A stretch of DNA of 64,000 bases, taken from assembly GCA_951799445.1 (NCBI GenBank), contig OX637295.1, positions 5,394,001-5,458,000 on the forward strand. Direction: 5' to 3'. Every line of letters starts with the position of its first letter. The stretch's first letter is position 1. The notes below the pieces were generated by a model. That model ran no database searches, was not told the origin of the DNA, and worked only from the letters and a program-made list of their open reading frames with translations. Position numbers and translations under genes: made by a program. Origin of the DNA: Pseudisothecium myosuroides (Eukaryota > Streptophyta > Bryopsida > Hypnales > Lembophyllaceae). Positions 58,141 through 64,000 of this stretch are shown here, piece after piece.

Positions 58141-59095
58141 TTAACCCCTAAAGGTTGTTGAGTATATATTCACCCAAAACGTTCCGAAACTGCCATTTCC
58201 AAAAAATAACCCAAATTTTAGAAAGAAAATATTTTAGGACACATGTAATCATAGGATCTTGTAGTGAATTGGTTTAAGAAGATGTAGAAAAATTTTCAGA
58301 ATTGTCCACCATGTATATTGCAGGGTAACAACATTTGAATCGACAGAAATGTTTTTTAGGTCCGGGCCAAAACCGGACAGCTGCATTTCACAAGGTCTCA
58401 TTTGTATCGGAAAGTATCAATAATGGTGGTTTCATTTGGATTCATTTTCAAGGTGAAGCTGGCTCTGTGCTTGAAAATTTCCAAAACATTAGGAATTGTA
58501 CAACATATAGAAAAAAAATAGCAAACAGAAAGAAGTAGTGAATGATTCAAACCACTAAATTGTTAAGAATTTAATTATATAATTGGAAAATGCCAATCCC
58601 AATGGTTATAATGTTGTAGTAATGTATCTACATTCTTTTTTTTCTTTTTTTCAAAAGATATTGAAAATTAAATTGAATAAAGGATTTTAAAGTTTATTTC
58701 TGAGCAAGGAATCCAGAATTGCCCGCAAACTAGATCACCGCGTACTTCTGATCTCATAAATGAAAAAAAAAAAAATTCAAACCTAAACTTGCATATATAG
58801 ATCTAGAGAACTAGTTTGAAGTTTTATGCTTTTTTTAAAGCAATTTTTAAGAATTTTTGAGCTGCCCAACAAGTATTAAAAATCACATATCAATATATCA
58901 TACAATAACTTTTTAATCTCTAGGTTAGAAGTTATGAAGAAAAGTTGGACCTTAAAGCTACTCCTCCTGAAAATGCCTTGTGAAAATTTGAACTAAAAAA
59001 AATAAAAACTCTGCTTGTAGTAAGTTGCCCAAAAATGCTATGTTCTCCAAAGACCAAAATGCATGTTCAATGCCTTGTGGATTAAATTGAGACTT
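58141..59095. mobile_element. Type B TTAA MITE (copy 4)
   Basis: Left TTAACCCCTAAAGG, right CCTTGTGGATTAA. It shares with other type B copies the phrases GAAACTGCCATTTCC, ACATGTAATCATAGGATCTTGTAGT, TGCATTTCACAAGGTC and CAATAACTTTTTAA. Confidence 0.72.
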
Positions 59096-59729
59096 TGATA
59101 GAAGTCGTAGTATCTTACCCAAAATAAGATGGTGTGAAAATAACTTTAAAAAAATGTACAACAACCATATTGAGACAATGTTATTTTCCCCCCTCCTTGA
59201 AAGTAATGTGTAAAAAGAGGAACTTCTTTTTACACCGATTGAAGTGTCTTTCCACAAAAGTAGGGTGTGATAATAAACCAAAAATGCCACACCTATTAAA
59301 ATTTCTTATTTTTGATTGTTCCAAATTGATGATCTTCTCTTCTGGTAATCCAAACTTCTCTATTGTTCTTGTTTGGTTACTTCAACGCAATGGTAGTCGC
59401 ATTTTCATAGCAAGCAGTTGCATGACATCGTGGGATGACCTTTGTTCCTAATAACTGTTATTTCTTTCAATGAAAATCAGCACTCTTCAAAATATCCTTA
59501 ATTCATTTCAATCATTTACATCACACCAAGCAATTCTTACCATAGCCAAAACTTCTCAAGGACCCTTACGCAAAATTCTATTTCCACTCAAACACCCGCG
59601 TACGTTCATTGTTGAGTTCTAGTGACCTAGTCCCATTACTCCTATAACATTCAGTAGCTTGTAAACCAAAAAAAAAAGGAAAAAAAAAAATTCTGTACAA
59701 TTTGTATGACAAGATTATTTGGCTTTGTC

Positions 59730-59960
59730 ACTTTGTGCCTTCTAAGCTTATAAGTTTTTAACTATTGATATTCATTTCTTAAATTTTTTCTCTTAAATAT
59801 TTGAGTGAAAAATTTAGGAAACAAATTTAGGAAAATATAACTAAATTTTCATTCATTATAAAATTGGTAAGTGGAACTAGGTTTCAGAATCCCGGAAAAA
59901 AAAAATCATTAATACATTTATTATGAAAGTGGAACTTGGAACACAACTCCCTTTGGTTCG
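59730..59960. mobile_element. Type A MITE fragment
   Basis: ATTTTCATTCATTATAAAATTGGTAAGTGGAACTAGG and nearby phrases match part of the type A copies. The rest of 59096-60100 shows no gene. Confidence 0.35.
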
Positions 59961-60104
59961 GTGTATTGTATCCTTTTTATCAATGGAAATTGTTCATGTG
60001 TTTTAAAAAAAAAAAAAAAACAGAACACAACAATCCCAAAGCTCACATTATTTTAACAACCGATTTGAAGCATGTTTATTAATTTCTTCGGAGAACTTGT
60101 AAAA

Positions 60105-60747
60105 ACGGGTCGGGATTGGGGTCAGGTCAGGTTTTCAGTCGGACTTTCGGACGGGTTATCGGTCGGGTTGACGGTCGGGTTTTCAGTCGGACTTTCGGAC
60201 GGGTTATCGGTCGGGTTGACGGTCGGGTTTTCGGTCGTGATTTCGGATGGTCAGGTTTTCGGTCGGGGTTTCGGTCGGTCGGTCCGGTTTTCGGTCCGGT
60301 TTTCAGTCGAGAATTCGGTCGGTCTGGTTTTCGGTCAGGTTTTCGGTCGAGAATTTGGTCGGTCTGGTTTTCGGTCGTCGGTCGCATTTTCGGTCGGTCC
60401 GGTTTTTGGACGGGTTTTCGGTCGGGTTTTCGGACGGTCCGGTTCTCGGGCGGTCGGGTTTTTGGTCGCTCGGGTTTTCGGTCGGTCCGGTTATCGGTCG
60501 GGTTTTCGGTCGGTTTTTCGGTCGGTTTGTCGGTCGGGTTCTCTCGGTCGTTTTTTCGGTCGGTTTCTCTCGGTCGGGTTTTCGGTCGGGTTTACGGTCG
60601 GGTTTTCGGTCGGGTTTTCGGTCGCGGAATTTACCATGTAGGTAAAAAACATAAAAAGTGAATGTCACAGGACGTTGGGGGGGCAGCGTCCCCGGACTTT
60701 GGACGTCCGTCCGAACGTCCGAACGTCCGAACGTCCTGACAACCCAG
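60105..60747 (-). promoter_or_regulatory. Right subterminal region, GGTCGGGTTTTCGGTCG array and GGACGT motifs
   Basis: About 530 bp (60110-60640) of GGTCGGGTTTTC units, the reverse complement of the array upstream of the 51128 gene. Then 60664-60735 with GGACGTTGG, CAGCGTCC, GGACGTCCGTCC and CGAACGTC three times, then the terminal repeat. It mirrors the GGACG motifs next to the left end. Open frames (such as 60072-60641) follow from the repeat. Confidence 0.7.
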
Positions 60748-60755
60748 GAAGATAC
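60748..60755. other. Right target-site duplication of the giant hAT element
   Basis: GAAGATAC directly after TGACAACCCAG; identical to 33055-33062. Confidence 0.93.
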
Positions 60756-63284
60756 AAAGAAAAGAAGAAAAGATTGCGAAAAAAAAAGATGAAAACTTAC
60801 AAGTTATAAAGAAGAGACGCGAGGAGCAACAAAACACACTATTATTTTACAACACATTTTTTTATTTATATTTAAGACTTATCTTCTCATTGCCTTCTCA
60901 TTCTTATTCTTATCAAAGTTGTATGAGATAGTAATAGAGAAAAAATATATTCATTCTCTATCTATGAATTTTTTTCTTCTTTAGTGTTTAGAGTAACTCT
61001 CTTTAGAATTTGAAACTGAAGAAGTGATTTTTTTATATTGTTAGCTTCCCAAAAAATCAAAATTCGCTCGATTTTGAGCTTGTTTGTAGAAGTTGTGTAT
61101 ACTTGAATGAAAGTGAGGCAACTACCTTCATGCATCAAAACTGCAAACTTTGAGCTTACATAACTTCTTGAGTAAAACTAATCTATAATTGAAATTTTTT
61201 CAAGCATTTGTATCATTTTGTTGTAATTTTAGCAAGCTAAAATTCGTTTAATTTGGAGTTCATATGTAGAGGTTATGATTGTTTAATTAAGTAGAACTCT
61301 GAATCACTACCGCAAGGATAGTTTGTAGAATCCTTGTTTTTGAGCCTTGGATTTGTGGGCATATTTTCTTGATAGTAGTAGCTATTAATATAAAATTTCT
61401 TGAAGATTATAGTGCTTATCCTTGAGTTAAAAAAGTTAAAAAACTTCTCATTTTGAACTCGGACAAAGTTGTAGCGGGTCATTTAAAAGGCAGAAGGTCC
61501 GTTATCCTTGTTTGCGCCTATAGTATTTGGTCTTGTTCTTTTCTACTTTCTTATTTCTTTGAATGAAAATTTTTTCTTGGCTTTTTTCATTTAAAATCAT
61601 TAAAAAAAAATTCTTATTTAGCAATTAGATGAATAACTTGGTTTGACTTAGAAGGCAATAAATACAAAAAAAAAAAAAACATTCATGAACATTTCTCTTC
61701 ACTTTCATGCGTCTATCTTGACAACGTACACAAAGAACCTCTTGTAGGAATTGTATATTTGCCTAATTTCATTGCTCTAAGTAAGAAGGAGAGATTTTGG
61801 GTTGACACTAAGCTCTTGTAATTGAACAATTGCTTATTCAATCCAACATTGGTAGATTTTAAATCTATTGTTCACAATTTATGCTTAAAATTTTTTATAA
61901 TTAAGAAAACATTATCAAAGTCTTCTTCACCACTTTCTATGATAGCTTGTATCATCTTCACATACTGTTCCATATGTTGAAGTAATGTCTTTAATTTAGT
62001 TTCAAATATCATCTTATATTCTTTATAATAATTTTTTTTCCAAGTATTCAATACATTTCACGTTTGTTGAATAATGGTAATAAATTTAAAATTGTATAGT
62101 TGTTCATATGCAAATTGAACATATATTAACATCAAAGACTTTTCATATTAATTGAAACTTGAATATGACAAAAACTAGTCAGCTACAATGGTCTAATATA
62201 TTTTTAGTAACACCATCTCTATCTTCAATTTAAATATAAAATAATTTTCAAATACTTCCAACTATCATTAGAAACAATTGATTTTTATTTGTACCATCTT
62301 CATTCCTTTCTTTTTTCTCCATCCTATTACAAAAAATCAATCCAATAAGTCAATACATGAAATTATTTATATTAAACAATAACTTAATTCATCTATTTAA
62401 CATTACTTAATTTGGAACTAAGATCTTGAATGTTTATGCAGATCTCAATTATAATACAAAAATGTGAATTAGCCTCCCATCAATTGCAAAAACACAATAC
62501 ATCATAGAAAGAAAAATTTCTTTGAGGCAATTAATGAACCAAAGCTATTATACCAATATAACACTATGTGGGTGAAATTTCACTTTAATCAAGGCTATTA
62601 CATATTTCAGTAGTCTAATTAAAATGTTCATCAACGTAAAAACATCATTTCAACTTTAAATGTTAATTGAACAATTTAAAATTAGAACCCACCTTCTGTA
62701 ATATAACCCTCAAAGTTTAATTCTTAAGTCAAAATTGCAAACTTCTAGGAGCCAACAATCTCGTTTAAATCTTACTATTAAGACAGGCAAAAATGACAAT
62801 TAAAAGTACTCAGCAAAAACGTCAAAAATTGTTTTTACCTCTTAATCAATCACATCAATGTAGATCCAAACAACGACAGTGGCAAAGGTAGAAAAATAAA
62901 CTCTAAACTTCAATACAATTTCTGTACTACACAAATATTCTCAAAAATCTTGTAAAGATGTATAATAAGGATCAGAAACAAATCTTTTGTACAATGTTCA
63001 TTTACCTAGAACAAATTCCAAAAAAATGAAAAACATCAAGAATTGCTAATTTTATATGATCAATAACCAACATAGTATCAAAACCTCAAAAAAGATAAGG
63101 ACCAAGGAAAAAACAAAGATTATAATGGAGAATTCGGAAAATTGGAATGCCATATTGTTTGGAGCAAAAACTATTTGATCTTTCACCAAATTTTGTTATA
63201 CTACAATCATGTAAAACACTTTGAGCGTTATACTCCAATACGAGCAACTAACAGCATGAACGTTCAAAGAGTTCAAGTGGCAAG
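60756..63284. other. Gene-free AT-rich DNA
   Basis: Right flank of the hAT element. No supported coding frame, RNA gene or repeat family. Confidence 0.4.
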
Positions 63285-63560
63285 AAGGCAATTGACTTCC
63301 ATGTTTTTCCTTGATTAGGTTATTTTACGTATATTATTGATTTGAAATGATAAGAAGGCAATGGGCCTCCATGTTTCCTTTATCTCCAATCCTCCATTAA
63401 TTTAAGTGATAAGAAGGCAATGGGCCTTCATATTTCCTTTACCTCCAACCCTCCATTAATTTAAGTGATAAGAAGATAATAGGCCTCCATGTTTCCTTTA
63501 CCTCCAATCCTCCATTAATTTAAGTGATAAAAAGGCAATGAGCCTCAATTTTTCCTTGGA
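63285..63560 (+). repeat. Tandem repeat, 59-bp unit
   Basis: Four full units starting at 63349, 63408, 63467 and 63526 (the last truncated), preceded by a diverged unit near 63290. Unit landmarks: GATAAGAAGGCAATGGGCCT, CCATGTTTCCTTTA, CTCCAATCCTCCATTAATTT. Confidence 0.9.
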
Positions 63561-64000
63561 CAATTTATAATTTTTTTATATTTATTAAAATTATAAAAAT
63601 TTAAATGTCTATATTTAATTATTATTTTTTAATTATGAAAAATTATGAAAACAAACTAAAACAAAAAGCCTTTTCTATGGCTTATAAAAAAACCAAATGG
63701 TTAATAGAATTTGAAGATGTAAAAATAAAATTATAAATATTTTAACTGAATTTTATCTATGTATTTTTATATATCTTTTGAATTGTACCTTAAGTTTATT
63801 TTTTCATTCTTCTTTTTCTTTCATTTATTTTTCTTTCATATATTATTTATTATTAATCTTGTATTAATGATCAAATTAATGAAATTCAGATACATTTGAT
63901 AATTATAGAAAAGAATATCATGAAAACCTTCATAGATTGTTTTTGGATAATGGTTTTCTTGAAATTGTTTGCATACTTTTTATGGGATAGTTGTGATAAA
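63561..64000. other. AT-rich DNA to window end
   Basis: Very AT-rich; nothing supported. Confidence 0.4.

Larger units (their letters stand above)
33063..60747. mobile_element. Giant cargo-carrying hAT transposon, 27,685 bp
   Basis: Boundaries: terminal inverted repeat CTGGGTTGTCA (33063-33073) and TGACAACCCAG (60737-60747), with the 8-bp target duplication GAAGATAC on both sides. It encodes its own superfamily's transposase (35019-38348), which supports the assignment independently. Cargo: a RING-H2 protein (41739-45134), a paralogous-domain Gly/Tyr-rich protein (51128-52234) and a kinase-like protein (56032-57516), all without introns. Both subterminal regions are rich in GGACGT, GGACG and GGTCGG motifs, as expected of transposase-binding subterminal repeats. 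Intergenic spaces are filled with TTAA-flanked MITEs and tandem repeats. Typical hAT elements are only a few kilobases long. The perfect duplication and terminal repeats suggest it moved as one unit fairly recently. Confidence 0.92.

Noticed and set aside
60072..60668. Overlapping frames of 121-189 codons on both strands
   Set aside because: Same reason: a repeat array without stops in the right subterminal region.

Overview
This 64 kb window is nuclear DNA of a land plant. The evidence is a plant-type alpha/beta-hydrolase gene with three exons (1111-3485), a short plant-type telomere tract (CCCTAAA repeats, 45963-46004), plant-style TATA and initiator elements, and dense AT-rich transposon remnants. 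A piggyBac-type transposase gene is uncommon in flowering plants, so a non-seed plant (bryophyte, lycophyte or fern) is my tentative guess. The sequence does not settle it.

Layout. 1-3.5 kb: the only convincing host gene. 3.5-9.7 kb: gene-free DNA with two tandem-repeat arrays. 9.7-22.1 kb: two inverted copies of a long LTR-like repeat (9733-12600 minus, 17823-22096 plus), a MITE with 27-bp terminal repeats, and a decayed minus-strand coding-like stretch. 15.1-28.6 kb: a probable large piggyBac-type element that contains the second LTR copy. Its transposase frame (23603-26710 minus) is open except for three stop codons. 30.1-32.5 kb: a CACTA element with a CCT target duplication, nested in a MITE.

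33063-60747 is the main discovery: a 27,685-bp hAT-superfamily transposon with an 11-bp terminal inverted repeat (CTGGGTTGTCA) and a perfect 8-bp target duplication (GAAGATAC at 33055-33062 and 60748-60755). It carries four intronless genes: a DUF659/BED-type hAT transposase (one in-frame TAG), a 1131-residue RING-H2 coiled-coil protein, a protein with a Gly/Tyr/Ser-rich tail (one in-frame TGA) whose N-terminal domain is paralogous to that of the RING protein, and a 494-residue protein-kinase-like protein. The two left genes read leftward and the two right genes rightward, so all 3' ends face the termini. Each gene has a GC-rich array built on CGACCG, followed by a TATA box 220-285 bp before the ATG. 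Related arrays form both subterminal regions. The spaces between genes hold roughly 940-970-bp TTAA-flanked MITEs of two types (A and B), a tRNA-like repeat pair and a degenerate 'GTGCTTGAGG' tandem repeat.

How it may work together (inference): the element looks like a cargo-carrying hAT transposon with a shared cis-element at its promoters and ends, which could let one DNA-binding protein, possibly the transposase, coordinate gene expression and end recognition. The RING, paralogous-domain and kinase proteins could act on host silencing, protein turnover or the transposition complex. None of these roles is shown by the sequence.
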